From NCBI RefSeq assembly GCF_030129945.1, contig NZ_JARRAF010000006.1:124001-188000 (forward strand): a DNA stretch of 64,000 nucleotides, in the 5' to 3' direction. The DNA is from Parachitinimonas caeni. Its GTDB lineage: Bacteria > Pseudomonadota > Gammaproteobacteria > Burkholderiales > Chitinimonadaceae. This document shows positions 53,080 to 60,897 of this stretch, in pieces (position 1 is the first letter of the stretch; every line of letters begins with the position of its first letter). The position numbers and the translations under genes were made by a program. The notes under the pieces were generated by a model. It worked only from the letters and a program-made list of their open reading frames with translations, searched no databases and was not told the DNA's origin.

Positions 53080-55635
53080 TTACAGCCCCAGGTTCTGCAT
53101 CAGGTCGGCTTCCAGTTTGACCATGGACTTGGGATCGGTCAGCACGGCGCCGGAAATCTGGAAGGTGTCTTCCGCGCGTTCGCCCAAGGTCATGATCTTG
53201 GCAGAGTGGATAGCCACCTGATGCTCGGACAATACCCTGGCAATGCGCGACAGCAGGCCGGGCCGGTCACCAGCGACAATCGACAGGATGTGGTACTTCT
53301 GCTTGTCGTCCTGACGGATCAGCACCTGCGGGGAAAGCGGGAAGTGCTTGAGATGGCGGCTGATCCGGCCGCTGACAGGCGGGCTGAGCGGTCCGGCTTC
53401 GGTGATCAGGCGGCCCAGCTCGTATTCCACAAAGCCGATCAGATCACGGTAGTGCTCATCGTGCTGATCGGGAATGTAAACGTAGAAACTGTCGAGCGCG
53501 TAGCCGTGACGTGTCGTGTAGACCTTGGCATCGAGAATGCTGTAGTGCGCCCGCTCGAAAAAGCTGCAGATGCGGGCAAACAGCTCGGCCTGATCGCGGC
53601 TGTATACCATGACCTGCAAGCCTTCGCCCCCTTCAGACAAGCGTGCCCGCACGATGGGGGTCGGACTTTTGAAACGGCCATAGAGCAGCCGGGCATGCCA
53701 GGCAATTTCTCTGGCTTCGTGCCGCAGAAAATACACGGTATCAAGCTCTTGCCAGAACGGTAGATGGGCATCGTCGCGCATGCCATACAGGCGCATCAGT
53801 CGGGTGCTCTCTTGCTGCCGGTCTTCCAGCGCTGAATTGAGGCTGATCACCCCTTCGCCCAGTGCCCGGCTGGTGGCGTGAAACAGGTCTTCCAGCAGTT
53901 TCGACTTCCAGGCATTCCACACTTTGGGGCTGGTCCCCCGGATATCGGCGACTGTCAGCAGATACAGGCCGGTCAGTCGTCGCTGATTACCGACGAGCCG
54001 GGCGAAGTGCTCGATGGTGGCCGGGTCGTAGACGTCCTGCTTCTGTGCGACGGTGGACATGGTCAGATGATGCTCGACCAGCCAGGCAACCAGCTCGCCA
54101 TCCTCGATGGGCATGCCGTGTTCGCGGCAGAAGTCCAAGGCATCCACCCGCCCCAGTTTCGAGTGATCGCCGCCGCGTCCTTTGGCAATGTCGTGAAACA
54201 GACCAGCCAGGAACAACACTTCCGGCCGCTCGAAGTCTTCGATCAGGCGCGAACAGAACGGATATTCATGGTTGAAGGCAGGGGTGGCAAAACGGCGCAG
54301 ATTACGCACCACCATGAGGATGTGCTCGTCCACGGTATAAACATGGAACAGGTCATGCTGCATCTGCCCCACAATCTTGCCAAAAGCCGGGATATAGCGT
54401 CCCAGCACGCCAAGTTGGTTCATGCGGCGCAGCACGCGGGTTGTGCCGGAAGGCTGGCGCATGATGGTGAGGAACAGCTCGCGATTGCGTGGGTCGCGCC
54501 GGAAGTTGGCATCAATCTGCGGCCGGGCATGCCAGAGTGCCCGCAGGGTGTCCGCGCTGATGCCGGTGAGCTCGGGGTGTTGCTGCAGCATCAAGAAGGT
54601 TTCAAGAATCGCTGAAGGCTCATGTTTGTAAAGATGCGGATCGCTGATTTCCAGCGCGCCGCCCCGCGCCTGAAAGCGCTCATTCAGTGGCTGTGCCGGC
54701 AGTGGCAGTTGGCCGCCCAGCCGGCGTTTCAGCTGGCTGAGCAGGATCGGCTGCAGTTGCATCACGATACGGGCGCAACGGTAATACACACTCATCAGCT
54801 GCTCGCTGGCGCGGGTGGCTTCAGTGTTGCGATAGCCAAAGCGCAATGCCAGGGAGTTCTGGTAATCGAACAGGATGCGGTCTTCGCGCCGGCCGGCTGT
54901 CAGATGCAGCGCGATGCGAAACGACCAGAGTAGTCGCTCGGCACGTTTGATTTTGCGTACTTCATGCGGGGTCAGGAGTTGGGCGCGCTCCAGCGAGTAC
55001 CAGCTATGGCCGATGCCCATGGCTCGCGCCAGCCAGATTAGAAGATGCAGATCGCGCAGGCTGCCGGGGGCTTCCTTGACATTGGGTTCGAGCTTGTAGG
55101 CGCCCTGATGCCGCTCATGCCGTTGTTGCTGCTCCAGCAGCTTGGCCTCAAAAAACGCCACCGGATCGAGCGCATGCTGGATGGCTCGTTCGAAGTCGCG
55201 GTAAATGAGGCTGTCCCCACTGACCAGGCGGGTTTCCAGCATGGCGGTCTGCACGGTGATGTCCCGCTCGGCTTCGTGCAGGCAATCGGCCAGGGTGCGC
55301 ACGCTATGGCCAATTTCAAGCCCCAGATCCCACATCATGCCAACAAACTGTTCAACCTTATGCAGCGTGGCGTCTGTGGCGTTGTCAGGCAGCAGAATCA
55401 ACAGATCGACATCGGAGCACGGAAACAACTGGCCCCGTCCGTAGCCACCCACGGCAATCAGGCAAACGGCCGGCGAGAGATTCAGTGCCTGCCAGCGTTC
55501 GGCGAGAAAGTCATCGACATAGCTGGCCCATTCGACCAGCAGATGCCCGGCCTGTTGTGGATCGTTGTAGTCAGCAAAGATGGCGGTGCGGGCGTTCAGC
55601 AGCCGTTGTTTCAGAATGGGAAGGGATTCGGGCAT
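53080..55635 (-). CDS. glnD: Bifunctional uridylyltransferase/uridylyl-removing enzyme GlnD
   Basis: This 851-residue nitrogen sensor adds and removes UMP on PII. The nucleotidyltransferase motif is GGYGRGQLFPCSDVDLLILL; the HD hydrolase domain has FLAGLFHDIAKGRGGDHSKL and VEHHLTMS; two C-terminal ACT domains follow (LQVMVYSRDQAELFARICSF and LSIVAGDRPGLLSRIARVLS), which sense glutamine. The length fits the family. It lies in the usual map-glnD direction but is separated from map by a GNAT gene and two palindromic elements. Confidence 0.96.
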   Translation of the reverse strand: MPESLPILKQRLLNARTAIFADYNDPQQAGHLLVEWASYVDDFLAERWQALNLSPAVCLIAVGGYGRGQLFPCSDVDLLILLPDNATDATLHKVEQFVGMMWDLGLEIGHSVRTLADCLHEAERDITVQTAMLETRLVSGDSLIYRDFERAIQHALDPVAFFEAKLLEQQQRHERHQGAYKLEPNVKEAPGSLRDLHLLIWLARAMGIGHSWYSLERAQLLTPHEVRKIKRAERLLWSFRIALHLTAGRREDRILFDYQNSLALRFGYRNTEATRASEQLMSVYYRCARIVMQLQPILLSQLKRRLGGQLPLPAQPLNERFQARGGALEISDPHLYKHEPSAILETFLMLQQHPELTGISADTLRALWHARPQIDANFRRDPRNRELFLTIMRQPSGTTRVLRRMNQLGVLGRYIPAFGKIVGQMQHDLFHVYTVDEHILMVVRNLRRFATPAFNHEYPFCSRLIEDFERPEVLFLAGLFHDIAKGRGGDHSKLGRVDALDFCREHGMPIEDGELVAWLVEHHLTMSTVAQKQDVYDPATIEHFARLVGNQRRLTGLYLLTVADIRGTSPKVWNAWKSKLLEDLFHATSRALGEGVISLNSALEDRQQESTRLMRLYGMRDDAHLPFWQELDTVYFLRHEAREIAWHARLLYGRFKSPTPIVRARLSEGGEGLQVMVYSRDQAELFARICSFFERAHYSILDAKVYTTRHGYALDSFYVYIPDQHDEHYRDLIGFVEYELGRLITEAGPLSPPVSGRISRHLKHFPLSPQVLIRQDDKQKYHILSIVAGDRPGLLSRIARVLSEHQVAIHSAKIMTLGERAEDTFQISGAVLTDPKSMVKLEADLMQNLGL

Positions 55636-55652
55636 GGTGGTGTGAGGTAGCC

Positions 55653-55880
55653 AGGTTTTGTTGACGCCAGATCTGCAGTCGCGTTTCGCCGGAGCGCAGC
55701 CTGGATCAAGGCGCAGAGCCAGACCATTTTCCGGCGAAACCCTTCGGGTTGGACCGAGCTTTGGGGCAGTGCGTCGTTAGGGTTCGCAGATTGAGCTCGC
55801 TAAGCGGCGCGCTTTTCGCCCTGCATCAAGCCCAATCCGACGAAACGCGATCCGGAAACAGAGCGTCAACCGGGCCTAGG
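55653..55880. repeat. Long palindromic element, about 228 bp, upstream of glnD
   Basis: Left end AGGTTTTGTTGACGCCAG and right end GAGCGTCAACCGGGCCTA are diverged family termini. The interior contains the CGTTTCGCCGGAGCGCAGCC, GCGTCGTTAGGGTTCGC and GAGCTCGCTAAGCGGCGCGC modules and the right-arm block CCGACGAAACGCGATCCGG, all shared with the elements at 15538 and 58606. It lies 17 bp from the glnD start codon, in its promoter region. Confidence 0.75.
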
Positions 55881-56072
55881 CTCCAGTCGCCGCACCCAAA
55901 CGGGGCCGGAGCAGGGCTGCTGGTGCAAGGGAAGCCCCATGATGGTGCCCTGGTCGTAGTGGAACGGGCGATCTGGTGACTGAAATAGCAATGTAGAGCA
56001 AGCAGCATGCCATTGCCGGATCGTTTACCCGGCAATGGCCCGGCGTGACCGGGAGCCAGACTTCAACAGACC

Positions 56073-56241
56073 CTAGCAGCCTGTCGGACTTTCGATGCGC
56101 GGGCGGAACTCACGGGTTGAACAGCCCATTTTTGCTGGTTTTTTCGTTGCATAGGCTCACTATGCGCCTCAAAAACCAGCAAAACGGGTCTCGTTCTCCC
56201 GCGTTTCCGCCTCCGCGCCCGAAAGTCCGACAGGCTGCTAG
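56073..56241. repeat. Second-family palindromic element, 169 bp, with perfect 22-bp ends
   Basis: CTAGCAGCCTGTCGGACTTT and the following CG at the left are the exact reverse complement of the right end. Further in, GCTGGTTTTT and AAAACCAGC pair, so nearly the whole element can fold into one hairpin. Both ends lie in CTAG, consistent with a duplicated TA. No open frame for a transposase. The right CTAG supplies the TAG stop of the GNAT gene. Confidence 0.85.
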
Positions 56242-56699
56242 TCCGACGAAGGGCCGGCAGGGCGGCGTTGCAGCTCGATCAGCTGCAAGCCGTCGGGCAG
56301 GGTGTGAAGGCTGGCATCGCGAAAGCCCAGGCGGCGATAGAGTTGCAGGGCGGGGAGATTGGCCAGTGCGGTTCCCACCGTCAACAGATTGTCACCTGCA
56401 TGGTCAATAGCAGCGTTGACCAGCGTCTGGCCGATGCCGCGTCTTTGAAAGGCAGGAGAGACCACCAGCCTGGCAATCAACCAACCTTGATCAACCGCCT
56501 CCATGCCGAGCAGGCCGGCCAGTTGCGCCCCTTCAAACCAGCCGAACCAGACCTCGCGACAGGTGGCGAGATCTGCCTGGGTCTCGGCCAAAGGAGGCAG
56601 GGCAGGGTAGTTGATCAGCTCGGCTTCCTGCCGGTAAGCCGCCAACTGCACGGGCAAGGCAGCGGCTGCGTAGTCAGCGGGCGCAATCTGTCTGAGCAC
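56238..56699 (-). CDS. GNAT-family N-acetyltransferase
   Basis: This 153-residue protein has the acetyl-CoA loop LVVSPAFQRRGIGQTLVNAA (Q-R-R-G-I-G) and the closing motif ALANLPALQLYRRLGFRDAS. It starts at GTG, 2 nt after the map stop, so it is translationally coupled to map. The TAG stop is formed at the border of the second-family palindrome. Substrate unknown. Confidence 0.85.
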   Translation of the reverse strand: MLRQIAPADYAAAALPVQLAAYRQEAELINYPALPPLAETQADLATCREVWFGWFEGAQLAGLLGMEAVDQGWLIARLVVSPAFQRRGIGQTLVNAAIDHAGDNLLTVGTALANLPALQLYRRLGFRDASLHTLPDGLQLIELQRRPAGPSSD

Positions 56700-56701
56700 G
56701 T

Positions 56702-57502
56702 TCAGGCGACCAGTGCCGGTATGGCGGGCGATCCGGCCGAAACGGTCAGGACTTCATAGCCGGTTTCGGTCACCAGAACCGTGTGTTCCCATTGCGCCGA
56801 CAGGCTGCGGTCTTTGGTGGTGACCGTCCAGCCATCCGGCATGTAGCGGATTTCCTTCTTGCCGGCATTGATCATCGGCTCGACAGTAAAAATCATGCCC
56901 GCACGCAACTCCACCCCGGTGCCGGGTTCGCCGTAGTGAAGGACCTGCGGATCTTCATGGAAGTTGCGACCAATGCCATGGCCGCAAAATTCGCGCACTA
57001 CCGAGTAACCGGCATTTTCGGCATGGCGCTGAATTACGGCGCCGATGTCACCCAGCCGTACACCGGGTTTGATCTTGGCAATGCCCAGCCACATGCATTC
57101 ATAAGTAATCGATGCCAGACGCTTGGCCATGATCGAGGTTTCGCCGACATGGAACATCCGGCTGGTGTCGCCGTGATAACCATCCTTGATCACCGTGACG
57201 TCGATGTTCACGACATCACCATTCTTCAAGGCCTTGCCGTCAGGGATGCCGTGGCAGATGACGTGGTTGACCGAGGTACATACCGATTTGGGGAAAGGGC
57301 GATAGCCTGGCGGTGCATAGTTGAGCGGTGCCGGAATGGTGCCCTGAACATTGACCATATAGTCATGGCACAGGCGATCCAGCTCTTCGGTGGTGACGCC
57401 GGGTTTTACATAAGGGGTAATGAAGTCGAGAACTTCCGACGCGAGCCGACCAGCAACGCGCATCTTTTCGATGTCGTCTGCAGATTTGATAACGATAGAC
57501 AT
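56702..57502 (-). CDS. map: Methionine aminopeptidase, type I
   Basis: This 266-residue enzyme removes initiator methionine. Metal ligands are seen in VVNIDVTVIKDGYHGDTSRM (two Asp), GHGIGRNFHEDPQVLHYG (His), IFTVEPMINAG (Glu) and SAQWEHTVLVTETGYEVL (Glu). The start MSIVIKSADDIEKMRVAGRL is the normal type I N-terminus; the open frame extends 54 nt upstream. It is coupled to the GNAT gene and upstream of glnD. Confidence 0.96.
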   Translation of the reverse strand: MSIVIKSADDIEKMRVAGRLASEVLDFITPYVKPGVTTEELDRLCHDYMVNVQGTIPAPLNYAPPGYRPFPKSVCTSVNHVICHGIPDGKALKNGDVVNIDVTVIKDGYHGDTSRMFHVGETSIMAKRLASITYECMWLGIAKIKPGVRLGDIGAVIQRHAENAGYSVVREFCGHGIGRNFHEDPQVLHYGEPGTGVELRAGMIFTVEPMINAGKKEIRYMPDGWTVTTKDRSLSAQWEHTVLVTETGYEVLTVSAGSPAIPALVA

Positions 57503-57686
57503 GGCAAAAAAACCGGGTAAAACAACAGGATAAGAGATTGGCTGCCGGGCCGGCAATCAAGAAATCGATAAGTATTTGATAAAAAACAATGTTCTGTTGT
57601 GGCTTTTTCAGAGGGGACAACCAATGCGGCGGCATGGTTGTCCTTGCCTGTATCCCGGCAGGTTCGATGCGTTGGCAGAGGTGGGA

Positions 57687-58586
57687 TCAGACCGCGCCAA
57701 GCTGGCGGGCGATGGCGGCTGCCAGAGCCCCTGTTCCATCCGGATGGAAGCGGAAGAACAGCTCGGGCTCGATCATTTCCAGTTCCATGATCAGCGGGCC
57801 GTCGGTGCCATTGATCATGTCCACGCGGGCGTAGGCCGGCAAGCTGGGGCAGGCGGCGGTGGCGGCTTCGGCAAAAGTGATTTCGGCGGCCGTCGGGGTG
57901 TATTCATGGACGGTACCACCGTGGTCATCCTGAACCCGGAAGTCGCCTGCTTTCGGCGTCTTGCGAATGGCGTGGCTGTAGCGGCCATCCAGCACAATCA
58001 ACGACAGCTCGCCGGCTGCCAGCACAGCGGGCTGAAAGGGCTGCACCAGCATCGCTTCGTTGGCGACGCATTCATTGAAGATGCGCTGGTGTTCGGCTAC
58101 GTTCTGCAGATTGACCCGGTAGGTGAGGCGAGCCGCGCCAGAGACGGCAGGCTTGAAGACGATTTCGCTCCAGTTCTTCTGCTGCATCAAACTGACCAGA
58201 TCGAGCGACTCGCCCGCTTCGCAGACCTCGGTCGGCACCACGCCAACCCCCTTCGCTGCCAGGTCGAGCAGGTAATGTTTATCGACATTCCAGCGCAGTA
58301 GCGGCAGATTGTTGATCAGCTGGGTCTGGGCGCCTGCGCGGTCAAGCCAGGCAGAAAACTCGGCGTAGCGGTGAAAGTAGTCCCAGGTGGTGCGCAGCAC
58401 GGCTGCACGGAACTGTGACCAGTCGATGCTCGGATCTGCCCAGTCGTACCGTGCGGCAGACAGACCATGTGCGGCCAGCGCGTCGATGACCAGCGCCTCT
58501 TCTTTGACAATATTGGCGTGGTACCAGTCGCCTTCGGCAACCGGGTCAAGGTAGGGGGAGCAGCTGAGAATGGCGATGTCAGGCAT
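57687..58586 (-). CDS. ATP-grasp domain protein
   Basis: This 299-residue protein resembles RimK/glutathione-synthetase-like ATP-grasp proteins: WNVDKHYLLDLAAKGVGVVP begins the ATP-grasp core, WSEIVFKPAVSGAARLTYRV holds the nucleotide-binding Lys, LAAGELSLIVLDGRYSHAIR carries a Glu, and YARVDMINGTDGPLIMELEM holds the metal-binding D/E pair. The start at 58586 gives MPDIAILSCSPYLDPVAEGD. It likely ligates a carboxylate to an amine; substrates unknown. A repeat element lies 19 bp upstream of the start. Confidence 0.8.
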   Translation of the reverse strand: MPDIAILSCSPYLDPVAEGDWYHANIVKEEALVIDALAAHGLSAARYDWADPSIDWSQFRAAVLRTTWDYFHRYAEFSAWLDRAGAQTQLINNLPLLRWNVDKHYLLDLAAKGVGVVPTEVCEAGESLDLVSLMQQKNWSEIVFKPAVSGAARLTYRVNLQNVAEHQRIFNECVANEAMLVQPFQPAVLAAGELSLIVLDGRYSHAIRKTPKAGDFRVQDDHGGTVHEYTPTAAEITFAEAATAACPSLPAYARVDMINGTDGPLIMELEMIEPELFFRFHPDGTGALAAAIARQLGAV

Positions 58587-58605
58587 TGAAAATCTCTTGG
58601 TTTGT

Positions 58606-58935
58606 TTAGGTTCTGTTGACGTAAGGTTTGCAGATCGCGTTTCGCCGGAAAATGGCCTGGAGCAAGGCGCAGAGCGCACCGCATAGTCATTCTATGCAAG
58701 CGTTCTGCAACACAGGACCGGGCCATTTTCCGGCAAAACCCTGCGGGCCGGGTCGATTTTTGGGGCATGGCGTCGTCAGGGTTCGCTTATTTAGCTTGCT
58801 AAACCGCGCTTACCCTGCCGTGCGTGGTGGTTGGGGCTTTAGCCCCTTACCATCCACGGCCTACCCCTTGCGGGTATAGCCTCGCCCCAAAACTCGGCCC
58901 GGCGCGACGGTAAACCTTACGTCAACAGAACCTAA
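58606..58935. repeat. Complete long palindromic element, 330 bp
   Basis: The left end TTAGGTTCTGTTGACGTAAG and the right end CTTACGTCAACAGAACCTAA are perfect inverted copies bordered by TA. The interior has the CGTTTCGCCGGA block, a GGAGCAAGGCGCAGAGCG block, the GGGGCATGGCGTCGTCAGGG block and TTATTTAGCTTGCTAAACCG. A further small hairpin, GGGGCTTTAGCCCC, lies inside. No transposase frame. Confidence 0.85.
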
Positions 58936-59035
58936 AGCACGCCGCCATTATGCGGCCAAAGGGCCGCCGGGTTGAGTACGGCCACGCATTCTTCGGGAGC
59001 CAAACCCTGCAGTGGTTTCACGCGGTTGCCGGCAC

Positions 59036-59085
59036 AAATCCGACAAAACGCGATCCGGAAATTAAAATGTCAACTGAACCTGGCC
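59036..59085. repeat. Half repeat element
   Basis: CCGACAAAACGCGATCCGG, followed by a diverged right terminus TGTCAACTGAACC, matches the right arm of the long elements. The left arm is missing. It lies 98 bp before the AHSA1 gene. Confidence 0.65.
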
Positions 59086-59182
59086 AGCAATTGCTGGGAA
59101 TGGCTCGTTATGGTCGGGTGAATGTTGTTGAAATGCGGTTCTTATTGCTTGTCTCGATTACTTGATGGATGGAGGATTCACC

Positions 59183-59596
59183 GTGCAAATCACCGTAGAA
59201 ACACTGGTTGCCGCGCCGCTGTCGCAGGTGTGGCGGGCGTATACCAGCCCGGAGGACATCCTGCAGTGGAATGCTGCCTCGGATGACTGGCACACGACGA
59301 AAGCGCATGTTGATTTGCGCGTCGGTGGGACGTTTTCGTCGCATATGGCCGCCAAGGATGGCAGCATGGGCTTCGACTTTGCCGGCACCTATACCCAGAT
59401 CGTCGAGCATGCCTTGATCGAGTACACGTTTGGCGGCCGTATGGCAAAGGTGGTGTTTGCCCAGACGGCGGAGGGCGTGCGGGTAACCGTGACTTTCGAC
59501 GGCGAGCTCACGCACTCACCCGAGCAGCAACAACAGGGTTGGCAGGCCATCCTTGATCGATTTGCCCGTCATGTTGCATCGTCACTAAAAGCTTGA
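59183..59596 (+). CDS. AHSA1-type SRPBCC protein
   Basis: This 137-residue protein matches the activator-of-Hsp90-ATPase-1-like branch of SRPBCC: VETLVAAPLSQVWRAYTSPE, ILQWNAASDDWHTTKAHVDL and DGELTHSPEQQQQGWQAILD. The GTG at 59183 is chosen because GGAGG lies 7 nt upstream; an ATG at 59165 lies before that site. It is convergent with an ArsR-type regulator, a common pairing for this family. Confidence 0.82.
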   Translation: MQITVETLVAAPLSQVWRAYTSPEDILQWNAASDDWHTTKAHVDLRVGGTFSSHMAAKDGSMGFDFAGTYTQIVEHALIEYTFGGRMAKVVFAQTAEGVRVTVTFDGELTHSPEQQQQGWQAILDRFARHVASSLKA

Positions 59597-59624
59597 GTTT
59601 CAGGCGCCCGCTGTGCTGGCGGGC

Positions 59625-59978
59625 TCAGGCGCCAGGGTCGTCGGCTGCCGGGTTGGTTGAGCGCTGATCCTGCTGCTCGCGGCCCTCACGCTTGAGGGGG
59701 GCTGCAACCGGGCAGATACTGCTGGCGAAGCCATGCAAGGTGTTGACGAGGTTATTGGGCACCAGCCTGTACCAGACATACTGGCCGCGCTTGCTGCTTT
59801 CAATCAAACCGGCGGTTTCAAGAATCCGCAGATGCTTGGAAAGTGCCGGCTTCGACATTTCAAAGCGCGAGGCGATTTCGCCAGCGGTAAGTTCGGCTTC
59901 CGAAAGGTAAGCCAGAATCTTGCGGCGCGGTGTGGAGGCAAGGGCTTCGAAGACCCGATCTACAGAGACATTGAGCAT
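59625..59978 (-). CDS. ArsR-family transcriptional regulator
   Basis: This 117-residue winged-helix protein has VDRVFEALASTPRRKILAYL, LTAGEIASRFEMSKPALSKH, LRILETAGLIESSKRGQYVW and YRLVPNNLVN. No clear metal-binding cysteine pair is seen, so it is more like the ArsR members that sit beside AHSA1 genes than a metal sensor. A direct repeat of ATTTCTGGCCGGA lies 60-100 bp upstream of its start. Confidence 0.88.
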   Translation of the reverse strand: MLNVSVDRVFEALASTPRRKILAYLSEAELTAGEIASRFEMSKPALSKHLRILETAGLIESSKRGQYVWYRLVPNNLVNTLHGFASSICPVAAPLKREGREQQDQRSTNPAADDPGA

Positions 59979-60222
59979 TTAACGGCGTGACGATGGATGT
60001 TGCGGGTCAGGCACTGTGGCGCTGTGCTACCGATTGGAAATTTCTGGCCGGAAACTGCGGGCCGGGATTTCTGGCCGGACAGTGGGGCCAACAAAGCCTG
60101 AAGGAATCTGCCCAATGCTCTCACCGTGATCGACGATAGGCAACCGGAACCTGACGGCCGCCAATGCCCGGAATATCAAACACCAGGGCGCCAACCTCAC
60201 TGACAGGAATCACCCCGACACC

Positions 60223-60897
60223 ATGTCCCAACAGCCCGTCTTGCAGATGCAGCAGGTTATCAAGAGCTATCACGGAGCGCGCTCGCAACAGGTTTTACGC
60301 GGTCTGGACCTGGCCGTGGCGCCAGGCGAGTACGTTGCCGTGATCGGTGAATCCGGCGTCGGCAAGTCTACGCTGCTGAATCTGCTGGCCGGGCTGGACC
60401 AGCCCGATAGCGGCGAGGTGAGGGTGAAAGGCCAGCTGCTGTCGGCACTGAATGACAACGAGGCCACCTTATTGCGGCGCCGGCATATCGGCTTTGTGTT
60501 TCAGGCATTTCATGTGCTGCCCCAGCTGTCGGTCTGGCAGAACGTGCGCCTGCCGCTGGCGCTCAATGGCCTGCCGGATGACGGCATCGACGCGATGCTG
60601 GTGGCAGTCGGCCTGGCAGAGAAAGCACAGCGCAAGCCGCGTGAGCTGTCGGGTGGCGAAATGCAACGGGTGTCGATCGCCCGTGCGCTCATCCATCAGC
60701 CCGACCTGCTGTTGGCGGACGAGCCGACGGGCAATCTCGACCCGGAAACGGCCAGGACCATTCTTGATCTGTTGAAGTCCCGCCTGCGGGCGACCGGTGC
60801 AGCGGGCATTCTGGTGACCCACTCGATGCTGGCGGCGGCAACGGCCGACCGGGTATTGAAGCTCACACCCGATGGCCTGATTGCGGTGGCGCCATGA
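60223..60897 (+). CDS. ABC transporter ATP-binding protein (LolD/MacB type)
   Basis: This 224-residue ATPase has Walker A VIGESGVGKSTLLNLLAG, the Q-loop FVFQAFHVLPQLSVWQNV, signature LSGGEMQRVSIARAL and Walker B LLLADEPTGNLDPETA. It overlaps the permease by 4 nt. The LolD/MacB-like type works with FtsX-fold permeases that move lipids, peptides or act mechanically on the envelope, not classical import. Confidence 0.93.
   Translation: MSQQPVLQMQQVIKSYHGARSQQVLRGLDLAVAPGEYVAVIGESGVGKSTLLNLLAGLDQPDSGEVRVKGQLLSALNDNEATLLRRRHIGFVFQAFHVLPQLSVWQNVRLPLALNGLPDDGIDAMLVAVGLAEKAQRKPRELSGGEMQRVSIARALIHQPDLLLADEPTGNLDPETARTILDLLKSRLRATGAAGILVTHSMLAAATADRVLKLTPDGLIAVAP

Noticed and set aside
55826-56035. 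Minus-strand small frame between glnD and the second palindrome
   Set aside because: It reads into a repeat element and would end in repeat sequence; no family or start signal supports it.
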